Positions 1 to 8,505 of a DNA stretch of 64,000 nt are shown piece by piece. The stretch spans positions 1-64,000 of the forward strand of contig JBPKMA010000009.1 in assembly GCA_051293835.1 (NCBI GenBank), in the 5' to 3' direction. Below the pieces are notes generated by a model that saw only the letters and a list, made by a program, of their open reading frames with translations, was not told the origin of the DNA and searched no databases. The stretch comes from DATLZU01 sp051293835. GTDB lineage: Bacteria > Nitrospirota > Nitrospiria > Nitrospirales > Nitrospiraceae. The translations under genes were made by a program, and so were the position numbers. Position 1 is the first letter of the stretch, and every line of letters begins with the position of its first letter.

Positions 1-154
1 CCCGCTCCCAGGACCGATCGGGATACTCGCCCAGGGGGTTGCCGACCTCGATGACCGGCTGCAGGGCCGTCAAGGCTAAGGCCTTGTCCGCCAGGGCCAC
101 CGCGGCGACCGTCCCCGCTGAGACTTTAAGAAATTGCCGTCGTGAAAGCTGCAT
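1..154 (-). CDS. nxrA: Nitrite oxidoreductase alpha subunit (NxrA-like), N-terminal fragment
   Basis: Only the first 51 codons are in the window; the gene continues beyond the left edge. The protein starts with a twin-arginine signal (SRRQFLKVSAG at residues 4-14) followed by an Ala-rich hydrophobic stretch, so it should be exported folded by the Tat system. The mature start (VGNPLGEYPDRSWER) matches the N-P-L-x-x-Y-P-x-R-x-W-E signature before the first Fe-S cluster region of membrane-associated type II DMSO-reductase-family molybdoenzymes, and from memory it closely resembles Nitrospira NxrA. NxrA is the molybdenum subunit that oxidises nitrite to nitrate on the periplasmic side. An AGGAGG ribosome site lies 9 bases before the ATG. 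The family call is fairly secure. The specific NxrA call rests on about 50 residues, and a paralogous nitrate reductase or related oxidoreductase is possible. Confidence 0.68.
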   Translation of the reverse strand, partial: MQLSRRQFLKVSAGTVAAVALADKALALTALQPVIEVGNPLGEYPDRSWER

Positions 155-899
155 AGCGTGTCCCTCCTGCTAATGACTTGTTACCAACCCCAAATGACCG
201 GTTCCGCCTTCTTCAGCGGAGAATGTCTTCCCCACCTCCTTTCTTTCTTTTTCCTCACTTTTCCTCATTCTCAGAAATCTCGAAATCTCATGTGTTTTCT
301 TTGGAAAGAACTTTACGACCGTTACCAATACGCCACACATCTGATGACCAAGGCGCGTACTACTTGCTCGCAATATTCAAACCAGTGAGAAATCATCGCG
401 CAACAATCTCGTATCACAATGAAAAACATAGAAATTTATTGTGGCCAGTGTGGAAATTCAGAGGACTGAATTTTATGGATGTGAAGAAGTCGTAGCGACT
501 GAAAAGGTGTGCCAATTTCTATAGAGTTGATAAGTGCGCGACAAATAAAGTGTTTATAGATTATTTTATGATTGTTACATAGAGGTAACGCTGATGGGCT
601 GTGTGTAGCAAGACAAGATGAGAAATTTTTAATCACGATCGAAAACGTTTCTGGAAGAATTGATTTGGGGCCAGGCAGTGCACTATTGGGAAGTTGGAAA
701 AAATTTTTAAAGATGAGTGAGCACCTGCAGGGGCTAGGCTGAATTCATCAGATGAGCGCGCAGGCCCATTCATTTTTCAACCAGTCTTTTATACAGCGGA
801 TCAGAGTTCGGCCTCCGTCCCTCCTACAGTAAACTCCGCACTGTGTGGTGCTTGACAGGCATGAATGGCCTCTTTAGAATCGTCTCTCCCTTTACCGGA
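155..899. other. Long AT-rich intergenic region upstream of nxrA-like gene
   Basis: About 745 bases with no convincing gene; the short ORFs here have no recognisable product. The stretch is clearly more AT-rich than the flanking DNA, especially around 400-720. It should hold the promoter and a long 5' leader for the leftward nxrA-like gene and, at its right end, the tRNA promoter. On the minus strand a TGGCAC element (plus 508-513) resembles a sigma-54 -24 box, but the matching -12 element is poor, so no promoter is called. Confidence 0.5.
852..880 (+). promoter_or_regulatory. Sigma-70-type promoter of tRNA-Gly
   Basis: TTGACA at 852-857, a 17-base spacer and TAGAAT at 875-880 form a near-consensus housekeeping promoter. 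Transcription would start near 887, about 13 bases before the tRNA. Confidence 0.75.
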
Positions 900-974
900 G
901 CGGGAATAGCTCAGTGGTAGAGCATCGCCTTGCCAAGGCGAGGGTCGCGGGTTCAAATCCCGTTTCCCGCTCCA
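900..974 (+). tRNA. tRNA-Gly (anticodon GCC)
   Basis: The 75-base sequence folds as a full cloverleaf. The 7-bp acceptor stem pairs GCGGGAA (900-906) with TTCCCGC (964-970). The D-loop contains AGCTCAGTGGTAGAGC, the anticodon loop TTGCCAA is closed by a GC-rich stem, and the T-arm is GCGGGTTCAAATCCCGT. The 3' CCA is encoded. Anticodon GCC reads GGC and GGT codons. It stands alone, with its own promoter immediately upstream. Confidence 0.97.
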
Positions 975-1180
975 AAGTCAGCCCTTCCCCGAAGGAGGGA
1001 TCTCTCCGGCATCGCTCTCTTCCCGGAATGAGCTGCTGTAACCCCGGATGATCAAGAAGCGCTGCAAAATCGGTCGATTTAAGCGAGCCAATCTGCTTTC
1101 GCCCCGCGCAAGTACAGGCACGAAACGACAGAGAGCTGTTTTACAGCTGAAGGTTCCTTGTGGAGGTCACGCAGGTTCTG

Positions 1181-3391
1181 TTAAGCGTTCTCGGGAGATC
1201 GCAGTACAGTGCGAAGTTGTGCGAGAAGCTGGTCGGCCCGAGCAAGCTCTTCAGAGGTGAGGGGGATCTTCCCAAACCGCACGCGGCAGTAAAACTGGGT
1301 CAACGTTTCCACCAATAAGCCGGCGTCATGTCTCTGTTGACGGACACGTTGCGCGAACTCGATTGGAGCGGTGCTCGTCGGTTTTACCAGTCCATGGGTG
1401 CCAAGAAGATCGACCATTCGCTTGTAAAGCTGAATGGCCACACGCTGCTCGGCAGAGAGTTCTGCGCCGTTGCCGCGCCTCGATTGGATCGTCTGCCGAA
1501 TCACTAGCACGAAGAAGGCGCCGCCCAGCATCACTAGTACGAGCATAGTTGCGAGTTGACCGAGATCGGCCTGCCGCACAAGGCGGCCGAGTCGAGTCAT
1601 GGCGTTCGACAGCGGGTTCAACCAACCCATGAGCGAGAGAGAAATCCTTGCTCGAACAGAGTCGCTACTTTCCCGAATGCCCTGGACCACCGCAAGTTGA
1701 TCACTGGCGCTGTACTGCACGATTAGCCGATCCCATCGCCGTCGCACCGAGTCCATCAGTGTCACGATCGTGTGCCACCAGGGATCCGGAGCGCTTTCTC
1801 CGATCGTGGGGGTCGGGTCTACGGTAATCCATCCGGACTGAGGGAAGAACACTTCAACCCATGCATGAGCGTCCTTCTGGCGCACCGTATAGTAATTGCC
1901 GAAATCGTTCCACTCGGTGGCCAGAAAACCCGTGACCAATCGGGCCGGAATGCCAACCGCTCTCAGCAACACCACCATCGCTGTCGCATAGTGCTCGCAG
2001 TATCCCGTCTTACGCCTAAAAAGAAAATCCTCCAACGGTTTCGCGGAGAGCGGTGAGCCGACATCCAGACTATATCGGTACTGTTCCAGAAGGTGGCGTT
2101 TGATCGCGATCATCTTTTTATAAGGGGTCTCGGCCTGTTCGGTCACGTGCGCGGCCAGTTCGGTCACCTGCGAGCCGATCGGTGGGAGTTGGAGAAAGTG
2201 AGTCCGAATAAAATCAGGATAGACGAAAGACCTTGCCGCCTGATCTTCGTCCGTCAACCGGTTGTCACGAGAGACCACGGTGTATTCGACTCTGGTTGGG
2301 GGTGGGGACGGCAGGTACAGGGCACCCATGACATCCCCCTGGACAGTCAAGAATTCGCCGGTAGTGAAGGTAATGAAGTCGGGGAACGGAACGGTGAACA
2401 GCACCGCAGCGTCCAGCGGTTCGAGCAGGATGTTTTGCTGGAGCCCTTCCTTCTGTGAGCCGTGCTTAGGGGACCGACCGCGCGAGCTGAGTACGTGAAA
2501 TGTGCCCGGGGTGTTCTCGTGAAGAATACGGCGATGGGTGAAACTATTACTCCACGAACGGCCGTCGTAGCGATCGTAGGCAACTCCCCGAAGATATAAC
2601 CGGTCCGTAGCCGGTCTCGATCGATCTGCCAACTCCACCCGCATGACGATAGTGGTATCCTGTTTGGTCGAACCGAACACGCCGAGGTCCACCCTCTCGG
2701 AAAAACCGGAAGTTTTCAACCCGTCGGTGCGGCCCTTGTGAAAGAATCCGGCCCCAATCCGTGGAATGGCGAAAAAAATGGCTAACGTGAGGCAGAACGC
2801 GCCCATCGCGATAGCATTTGTAGTCCAGAAAAATCGAGGGGTGATACGGCCGCCCGCGCGCAACGACTCGGCGACTCCGATCCGACGAGGCGTGGCGGAG
2901 CCTGCCTCCTCGGTTTCCTTGGTCAGGTGGTACAGCAGCAATGTCCAGACAGCTGTGAGAAGATAAGCGAAAACGACCACAGCGTACCACGCTTCCGTGG
3001 TGAGCGCCGCGGAGGCGAGAATAGCCATCAGACTGATGGCATACAGGTGCAGGAAATCGCCGCGTTGGTGCAGGTTGAACAACTTGTTGACCAGGAGGGC
3101 GATCAGAAAGTGGACCCCGGCAGGCAGAAGGTCCTGGGAAATCCACAGCAGATCGATCCAAAAGCCCGCGAAGGCCAGGACCAAAAGTGTGTTCCATGTG
3201 GCGGAAGAAAAGTTGATGAACGAGCCACCCCATTTCTCCAGGCACCAACCGAGTTGGAACAGTCGGGCAACCAACGCGATGCCACCAAGAGCGAGGATCC
3301 AGACAGACAATCCCGTCGCTAAGGTCAAGCCGCAAAACGCGGCGGCTGCAAGCAGGACAGAACTAAGCCGGAATGCCTGATCGAGCTTCAT
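1181..3391 (-). CDS. TgpA-type membrane transglutaminase-like protein (DUF3488/transglutaminase core)
   Basis: This 736-aa protein has about six membrane segments in residues 10-215, a large extracytoplasmic region, a transglutaminase-like core and one more membrane helix near 610-632, the TgpA (DUF3488-transglut-DUF4129) architecture. The Cys-His-Asp triad is visible: C465 in TGYCEHYATAM, H509 in KDAHAWVEV and D525 in ITVDPTPT. TgpA of Pseudomonas is an essential inner-membrane protein with periplasmic transglutaminase activity; the substrate here is unknown. It is the third gene of a moxR-DUF58-tgpA operon, and its ATG lies 29 bases inside the DUF58 gene, suggesting coupled translation. Partners in this arrangement usually act on cell-envelope proteins. 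Confidence 0.9.
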   Translation of the reverse strand: MKLDQAFRLSSVLLAAAAFCGLTLATGLSVWILALGGIALVARLFQLGWCLEKWGGSFINFSSATWNTLLVLAFAGFWIDLLWISQDLLPAGVHFLIALLVNKLFNLHQRGDFLHLYAISLMAILASAALTTEAWYAVVVFAYLLTAVWTLLLYHLTKETEEAGSATPRRIGVAESLRAGGRITPRFFWTTNAIAMGAFCLTLAIFFAIPRIGAGFFHKGRTDGLKTSGFSERVDLGVFGSTKQDTTIVMRVELADRSRPATDRLYLRGVAYDRYDGRSWSNSFTHRRILHENTPGTFHVLSSRGRSPKHGSQKEGLQQNILLEPLDAAVLFTVPFPDFITFTTGEFLTVQGDVMGALYLPSPPPTRVEYTVVSRDNRLTDEDQAARSFVYPDFIRTHFLQLPPIGSQVTELAAHVTEQAETPYKKMIAIKRHLLEQYRYSLDVGSPLSAKPLEDFLFRRKTGYCEHYATAMVVLLRAVGIPARLVTGFLATEWNDFGNYYTVRQKDAHAWVEVFFPQSGWITVDPTPTIGESAPDPWWHTIVTLMDSVRRRWDRLIVQYSASDQLAVVQGIRESSDSVRARISLSLMGWLNPLSNAMTRLGRLVRQADLGQLATMLVLVMLGGAFFVLVIRQTIQSRRGNGAELSAEQRVAIQLYKRMVDLLGTHGLVKPTSTAPIEFAQRVRQQRHDAGLLVETLTQFYCRVRFGKIPLTSEELARADQLLAQLRTVLRSPENA

Positions 3392-4538
3392 GGCCCATGT
3401 CCTGATATTCGGTCAGGTCGATCCAACGCGTCACATGTCGACACGCGTGAATGATCTCCGGGTCTGGCCAGGGCAAGATTGCAATCGAGCAGTCGGCGAG
3501 CTCGCCAAAAGCGAGCACCTGATTGAACGTGTCTCGGACCGGCTCGGCTCCCGAGGGATCCACCATCCCGCACAAGGCCAGCGCGTGCAGGATCGAGTAA
3601 AGCTGATGCTCCCCTGAAGCCGGAGGGATCTCGCGGTCTCCAATGAGTGCCCGCAGTGCGAATCCGCGATCGTGAAAAAACACGGCAAGAGAAGCGGCTA
3701 AGATGACGGCCTGCTCGAAGCTCTCAGACTGCCGTTGCGGTGCAACGGTCGACAGCGCAAGCGTGATGCGGCGTTGGTCTTCTGCTTCCGTCTCGCGAAC
3801 GATCAGCTTGGACGTGCGAGCCGTGGTCATCCAATGGATCGCGCGCGAATCATCGCCCGGCTGATACAGTCGGAGATTGTACAGATCGACTCCTTGCCCG
3901 CGGCGGGGTATCGTCAGTTCATGTCCCTCCGCGACCAACTCCCGGATTAGATGCTCGGGGACCGGTTTGATTTCCGGGCACACGATGACGGTCGTTTCGA
4001 GAGGAACGAAGGCGCTTTTCAAGAACAAGCCAAAGGGGAACGGCGTCATCACCTTGAGTCCTTCGATCCGATGCAGCCCTCGGCGCGTGATCACCAGCGG
4101 ATAGGAGAGGTGAACGGATGATCGCGGGCCCAGGTGCGGGATGTGAATCCCCCGTTCGATGACCGCGCCGTCTACCACGTCCGCGATGCGGAGAGAAAAA
4201 CTGGGCAACCACGGCTTGCGATTGAGCACCGACAGTGCCGCGGTGGCCGGTTGCTTGGCGATGAGGTAATCGGGCACTCGCCGCCTGAACTCGAGCCGTC
4301 TGAGGCACTGTTCCGATAGGATGCCCGAGATCACAATCAAGCTGAGCATCATCGCAAGCAACAAATAGAAGAGGTTGTTGCCGGTGTTGATGGCCGCCAC
4401 ACCGACCGCCAAGGTAAACAGTACGAAGCGGGTTCCCTCGCCTGTCAGCCGGACCGAGCGGTGAGAGAAGAATTGGCGCAAGAACCTCCTGAACTGAGAA
4501 TGGCCGGCTGAGGACAGACTGTTTTTAGAGGAAGGCAT
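3363..4538 (-). CDS. DUF58 domain protein
   Basis: This 391-aa protein has two closely spaced membrane helices at residues 37-75, followed by a cytosolic or peripheral domain with the DUF58 signature YQPGDDSRAIHW at residues 225-236. DUF58 proteins have a von Willebrand factor A-like fold and are nearly always encoded next to a MoxR ATPase, which is thought to act on them as a chaperone. The gene sits between moxR (36-base gap) and the transglutaminase gene (29-base overlap), so the three are almost certainly co-transcribed. The biochemical role is not established for the family. Confidence 0.9.
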   Translation of the reverse strand: MPSSKNSLSSAGHSQFRRFLRQFFSHRSVRLTGEGTRFVLFTLAVGVAAINTGNNLFYLLLAMMLSLIVISGILSEQCLRRLEFRRRVPDYLIAKQPATAALSVLNRKPWLPSFSLRIADVVDGAVIERGIHIPHLGPRSSVHLSYPLVITRRGLHRIEGLKVMTPFPFGLFLKSAFVPLETTVIVCPEIKPVPEHLIRELVAEGHELTIPRRGQGVDLYNLRLYQPGDDSRAIHWMTTARTSKLIVRETEAEDQRRITLALSTVAPQRQSESFEQAVILAASLAVFFHDRGFALRALIGDREIPPASGEHQLYSILHALALCGMVDPSGAEPVRDTFNQVLAFGELADCSIAILPWPDPEIIHACRHVTRWIDLTEYQDMGHEARSGIPA

Positions 4539-4574
4539 CTCTGAACTTGGCCGACGCGGAAGCGCACGTGGTCC

Positions 4575-5516
4575 TTACAAGGGAACCGGAACGGTCTCCA
4601 AGATATCAAGAATTACTTGCTCTGCCCGGTCGATACCCTTTCCCCTAATGGCGTGCCCGTGCTTCAGCATAACCCGATGGGATAACACGATGGGGGCCAT
4701 CTCTTTAATATCGTCTGGTACACAGTAGTCGCGGTTACGGACAAAGGCCAGCGCCTTGGCGGCCTGACAGAGGGCCATCGCACCTCGGGTGCTGACGCCC
4801 AGGGCCAATACTTCGGTGCGGCGCGTAGCCAAGACAATTGCGAGGAGATATTCCATGAGGCTTTCATCAAGTCGGACCTTTTCTACGCGGCTCTGGAGCT
4901 CTAGGACATCCGCCCCGGTCATTACCGGTTGCAAGTCTTCAGCGGGATGCAGCGAGTGAGGACGAGCGAGGACTTTTTTCTCTTCCTCCGGAGACGGATA
5001 CCCGATCCGGATGCGCATGAGAAACCTATCAAGTTGGGACTCGGGAAGAGGAAAGGTGCCGTGGTGTTCAGAAGGATTTTGGGTGGCGATCACCATAAAC
5101 GGCTGACGCAACGGATAGGTCTGGCTATCTACCGAGACTTGCGCCTCGCTCATCGCTTCCAGCAGACTGCTTTGCGTCTTAGGCGTTGTGCGGTTGATCT
5201 CGTCCGCCAAGACAATATTGGCGAAAATAGGCCCGGGCATGAACTCAAAGGCCTGTTTCTGTCGATTGAACATCGAGATGCCGAGAATGTCCGACGGCAA
5301 CAGGTCGCTGGTGAACTGGATCCGCTTGAACGAGCAGTCGATTGAGCGGGCCAAACTATGCGCGAGAGTGGTTTTTCCCACTCCCGGGACATCTTCGATG
5401 AGCAAGTGCCCCCTCGCCAAGAGACACACCACTGCCCGTTCTATCACCTGGGGTTTGCCCTTGATCACGCGCTCGACGTTGTCTTGGAGGGAACGGATTG
5501 CCTTTGTCGCGTCCAC
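4575..5516 (-). CDS. MoxR-family AAA+ ATPase
   Basis: This 313-aa AAA+ protein of the MoxR subgroup has the Walker A motif GVGKTT at residues 45-50, the Walker B motif VLADEINRT at 102-110 and the typical TQNPSEHHGTFPLPESQLDRF stretch with sensor-1 Asn, followed by the C-terminal lid domain. Length and order match the family (about 310-330 aa). MoxR ATPases are thought to remodel or insert metal into partner proteins carrying VWA or DUF58 domains. It is first in the operon, directly before the DUF58 gene. The start at 5516 is the first good ATG, with no longer in-frame alternative of similar quality. Confidence 0.93.
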   Translation of the reverse strand: MDATKAIRSLQDNVERVIKGKPQVIERAVVCLLARGHLLIEDVPGVGKTTLAHSLARSIDCSFKRIQFTSDLLPSDILGISMFNRQKQAFEFMPGPIFANIVLADEINRTTPKTQSSLLEAMSEAQVSVDSQTYPLRQPFMVIATQNPSEHHGTFPLPESQLDRFLMRIRIGYPSPEEEKKVLARPHSLHPAEDLQPVMTGADVLELQSRVEKVRLDESLMEYLLAIVLATRRTEVLALGVSTRGAMALCQAAKALAFVRNRDYCVPDDIKEMAPIVLSHRVMLKHGHAIRGKGIDRAEQVILDILETVPVPL

Positions 5517-5598
5517 GGTCTGGATCTATCGGCGAAAATGGGCTAAGCGCAAGGCTCGGCGGGACACTGGCGAAGTCTAGCAGAGGGTCTGGAGAGCG

Positions 5599-7002
5599 TC
5601 AATTTCCCGTCGCTATTGCACGGTCGTCGCGACGTTCCTCGGCAGTCGGTTCGTCGCGCTCTGCGGGCGCAGAGCGATGGTCTTCGACAGTCTCAGGGAC
5701 AAGGATCATGAACCAGGGAGGTGCTTCTTGAGTCATGCGGTGAAAGAGTCGCGCCGTGCTGCTGGCTGGGATGCCTGGAAAGACGGCGCCGCGTCTGACC
5801 TCAACATACCTGAATCGAAACGCTGATCCGTGTTCGCGGGTCCCCTCGAGAACGCGCGGGATGAACGCTCGCAGATTCGTCACGTCGTTCAGTACCGCTG
5901 AGCCGCCGACCGGTAGTTCCTCCAAACGGCGATAGACGGGACCGAAAAGATCTGCCAGCAGAGTCGGCGTCAGGATCTGTTCGACTGGCCGAACGGCTGG
6001 ATCGGCGACGAGCTGGGACAAAAGTTCCCAGAAAACCTGCGTATCCACTGCGCCGAGGACCGCGAGCAGCCCACGGCGAGCCACAAGGTTCAGTAAGGCG
6101 AGCGGCCCACGGATGTCGAATTTCCAGGGAGGGAACAGCAACGTCCGACCTTCGTGCCGGACTTCCAGCGCAGCTTCTCCGTCGACTTCGACCATCCGGA
6201 ACGTTCCCTTGGTCCGTCGCAGGTCCGCCTCGATCACTGCACGCGACAACCTGGTCGGTTCATAGGCGAAGGTTGGGGTCGCCGGCGCCCAACACGTCAC
6301 CACGGTGTATCGGGAGGCGATCTCCCCCGTCTGTTCCAGAGGTTCGAGGGCGAACATGTCCTGACCGCCGAAAAAGCTGAACTGGATCGGATCGAGATGT
6401 TTCAGCCGTTCAAGCCGATCTTGACGGGCATGCAGCGGGCCTCCCAGTTTGGAGCCGGGCTGGAGGCGGTCCAGGCAATGCAAAACGAGCGGCTTCTTTG
6501 TTTTTCGGAGGTGCGGGAGATAGTGATCGACCAGTTCCTCCGCGAAGGACAGATCGCCAGCTCCCAGCTCGAGGAGCGAGGCTACATCGGCTTCGAGCAA
6601 CAGATCGAACGGGTTGCGGTGGGTACGCACCAGATGTTCAACTTGAAGGGGTGTCCAAATTGAGACTGGCAAAACGGGGTGAGCTGCATCCATTCCGCCG
6701 AAGAGAAGACTGAGGGCTCGGATCGCCTTGGTCGGAGGCAGCCCGGTGAGAGTTTTCAGCCGCTCTCCGGATAGGTCTTGGATCCGGTCGGCATGTCCTG
6801 AGCGAATGGCTGACAGGAGCGCCGCTTTCACATCCTCTGCCAAGGAGGCCTTCCGAAGTGCGACGCTCAACCGATTCAACGTCTGGCGCACATGCGCAGG
6901 CTCGACGAGACGGCGGGAAGCCCGCCATCGTGCTTCATCGGTGTTCCGGACGCGTTCGAGCCGGATGCGCAAGTCGGCAAGCGACTGGGGATCGACACCC
7001 AT
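5599..7002 (-). CDS. Uncharacterised 467-aa protein
   Basis: I do not recognise this family. The open frame continues upstream to 7929, but that part lies antisense to the chaN-like gene and its translation is low-complexity and Pro/Arg-rich, so I place the start at the ATG at 7002 (MGVDPQSLADLRI). The first ~200 residues are helical and Leu-rich. A Phe/Gly segment (QFSFFGGQDMFALEPLEQ) then leads into an alpha/beta-like region (SRYTVVTCWAPATPTFAYEP and HEGRTLLFPPWKFDIRGP). The tail is acidic and Arg-rich. No signal peptide or membrane helix is seen, so it is probably cytosolic. It follows moxR on the same strand but upstream of it, separated by 82 bases, and may share that operon's promoter region. 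Confidence 0.7.
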   Translation of the reverse strand: MGVDPQSLADLRIRLERVRNTDEARWRASRRLVEPAHVRQTLNRLSVALRKASLAEDVKAALLSAIRSGHADRIQDLSGERLKTLTGLPPTKAIRALSLLFGGMDAAHPVLPVSIWTPLQVEHLVRTHRNPFDLLLEADVASLLELGAGDLSFAEELVDHYLPHLRKTKKPLVLHCLDRLQPGSKLGGPLHARQDRLERLKHLDPIQFSFFGGQDMFALEPLEQTGEIASRYTVVTCWAPATPTFAYEPTRLSRAVIEADLRRTKGTFRMVEVDGEAALEVRHEGRTLLFPPWKFDIRGPLALLNLVARRGLLAVLGAVDTQVFWELLSQLVADPAVRPVEQILTPTLLADLFGPVYRRLEELPVGGSAVLNDVTNLRAFIPRVLEGTREHGSAFRFRYVEVRRGAVFPGIPASSTARLFHRMTQEAPPWFMILVPETVEDHRSAPAERDEPTAEERRDDRAIATGN

Positions 7003-7112
7003 AATGATAACGGCGGACGAGCGGCGACCTTCTCGATTGTTTGCACTGCCGGAGCATAACGGCCGCGCTTCTTTTCCGTCAAGGCTCGCCGCCTTGCTCT
7101 GGAGCTGTGCGT

Positions 7113-8159
7113 ATGCTAGGTAAGACCGCGATGACCGTCCAGCCTTTCTGCACGAGATACCGCCCGATCGTCCGATGGTTGTGGCTCGGTGCGATCTTCT
7201 CCATCGCGGTTGCCCAACCCCACCCTGCGAACAGCGCAGCAGAGTTCCTGCTATCCTCCTCGTTGCTAGCCGAGAAAACGGGATCGTTTCGCGAGTGGCA
7301 ACTGCTAGAAGCTCGGACCGGACGTGCGGTCTCGTTGGAGGAGTGGTTCGATTCTCTGGCTTCCTGGGATGTGATCTATCTCGGTGAGGAACACCACAAT
7401 CGGTTTCATGTGGAGGCAGCTCTTCGGGTCTTGGAGGCGCTGATCGCCAAAGGACGGAAACCCATTCTGGCCATCGAGATGTTCGGCTGGGACGGCCAGG
7501 GCGGTTTGGATCGGTATCTTGCAGAGTTGAACATGACCAAATCGGAATTTCTGGAGAAGGCCCGCTGGCGCCAAAATTGGGGTGGGGCGTATGAGGATTA
7601 TGAACCCTTAATCGCATTCGCTCGGGAGCATCGGCTGCCTGTGCGCGCGCTGAACCCCCCGCGTTCACTCGTCCGCCAGGTGGCGAAGCAGGGATTGGCG
7701 GGGGTCCGGACCGATCCGGAGATGGTGAGGTGGGGAATGGCGCAGGAAGAAATCGTCGACGATGCGGCGTATCGGGAGAAGATTCTGCGCCAACTTCGGC
7801 TTTGTCACGGAGGCGGATCCGACGCGGACTATCAAGGCATGTACGAGGCATCCATGTTCCGTGATGAAGCCATGGCCAAAACCATCGCCGAAACACTGCG
7901 GACGTTTCGCATTGGCCAGGATTCCCCAATGGGGCCGATCCTCAGCTACACCGGCGGTGGCCATATCCAATACCGGTTGCCGGTGCCGAAGCGAGTCATG
8001 CGACGGGTCTCCGAAGGGGTTCGGCAATTGACCGTGTATCTCAGTTCCTTCCATGCCGATCGCCAGGACGAAATTCAGGAACTGCTCAACGAAGGCATCG
8101 CCGACTATATCTGGTTGACTCCCATGGGGTCGCAAGGTCCGCCTCGTCGATGCCGTTGA
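7113..8159 (+). CDS. ChaN-family (DUF399) haem-associated lipoprotein-like protein
   Basis: This 348-aa protein has an N-terminal membrane or signal segment (VRWLWLGAIFSIAVAQP) and the ChaN/DUF399 signature WDVIYLGEEHHNRFHVEA near residues 85-102, with the later motif LAIEMFGWDGQG. ChaN of Campylobacter is an iron-regulated surface lipoprotein that binds haem; other members are uncharacterised. A later PILSYTGGGHIQYRLPV block resembles the second conserved His/Gly region. There is no clear lipobox, so this copy is more likely periplasmic. The ATG at 7113 follows a GGAG site; the longer open frame from 7041 has no ribosome site. It is divergent from the 467-aa gene, with a 110-base shared upstream region. 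Confidence 0.82.
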   Translation: MLGKTAMTVQPFCTRYRPIVRWLWLGAIFSIAVAQPHPANSAAEFLLSSSLLAEKTGSFREWQLLEARTGRAVSLEEWFDSLASWDVIYLGEEHHNRFHVEAALRVLEALIAKGRKPILAIEMFGWDGQGGLDRYLAELNMTKSEFLEKARWRQNWGGAYEDYEPLIAFAREHRLPVRALNPPRSLVRQVAKQGLAGVRTDPEMVRWGMAQEEIVDDAAYREKILRQLRLCHGGGSDADYQGMYEASMFRDEAMAKTIAETLRTFRIGQDSPMGPILSYTGGGHIQYRLPVPKRVMRRVSEGVRQLTVYLSSFHADRQDEIQELLNEGIADYIWLTPMGSQGPPRRCR

Positions 8160-8210
8160 GATGCGAGGGAAGAAGGCGCGAGGTAGGATCAAGATTGAAG
8201 GAAGGGCATT

Positions 8211-8483
8211 ATGCCGGATCCAATCGTGATTGCCCAGCGCGGGCCCTATGTCGTACACGTAAAGCCCGGCACGGTGTATTGGTGTCGCTGTGGCCGATCG
8301 AAAACCCAACCGTATTGTGACGGCTCCCATACGGGGACCGATTTGGCACCGCTGGAAGTGACCCTTGCCGAGGGAAAGCCGGTGGCCTTTTGCGGGTGCA
8401 AACACACCAAGACCCCGCCGTTCTGTGACGGAACACACTCCCGTTTGCCGTTGACCGAACAGGAGGGGAGCAGAGAGCGCTGA
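8211..8483 (+). CDS. Double CDGSH iron-sulfur domain protein
   Basis: This 90-aa protein consists of two CDGSH zinc-finger-like domains, CRCGRSKTQPYCDGSH and CGCKHTKTPPFCDGTH. Each has the three-Cys/one-His ligand set for a labile [2Fe-2S] cluster. Bacterial paired-CDGSH proteins of this size are small soluble redox or cluster-transfer proteins of uncertain partner. It is 51 bases downstream of the chaN-like gene on the same strand, with AAGGAAGGG just before the ATG. The link to a putative haem-binding protein suggests an iron-related role, but this is inference. Confidence 0.93.
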   Translation: MPDPIVIAQRGPYVVHVKPGTVYWCRCGRSKTQPYCDGSHTGTDLAPLEVTLAEGKPVAFCGCKHTKTPPFCDGTHSRLPLTEQEGSRER

Positions 8484-8505
8484 AGGGCGACGTGTCGATC
8501 CGGTC

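Noticed and set aside
7003..7929. Long N-terminal extension of the 467-aa gene
   Set aside because: It is antisense to the well-supported chaN-like gene and its translation is Pro/Arg-rich low complexity.
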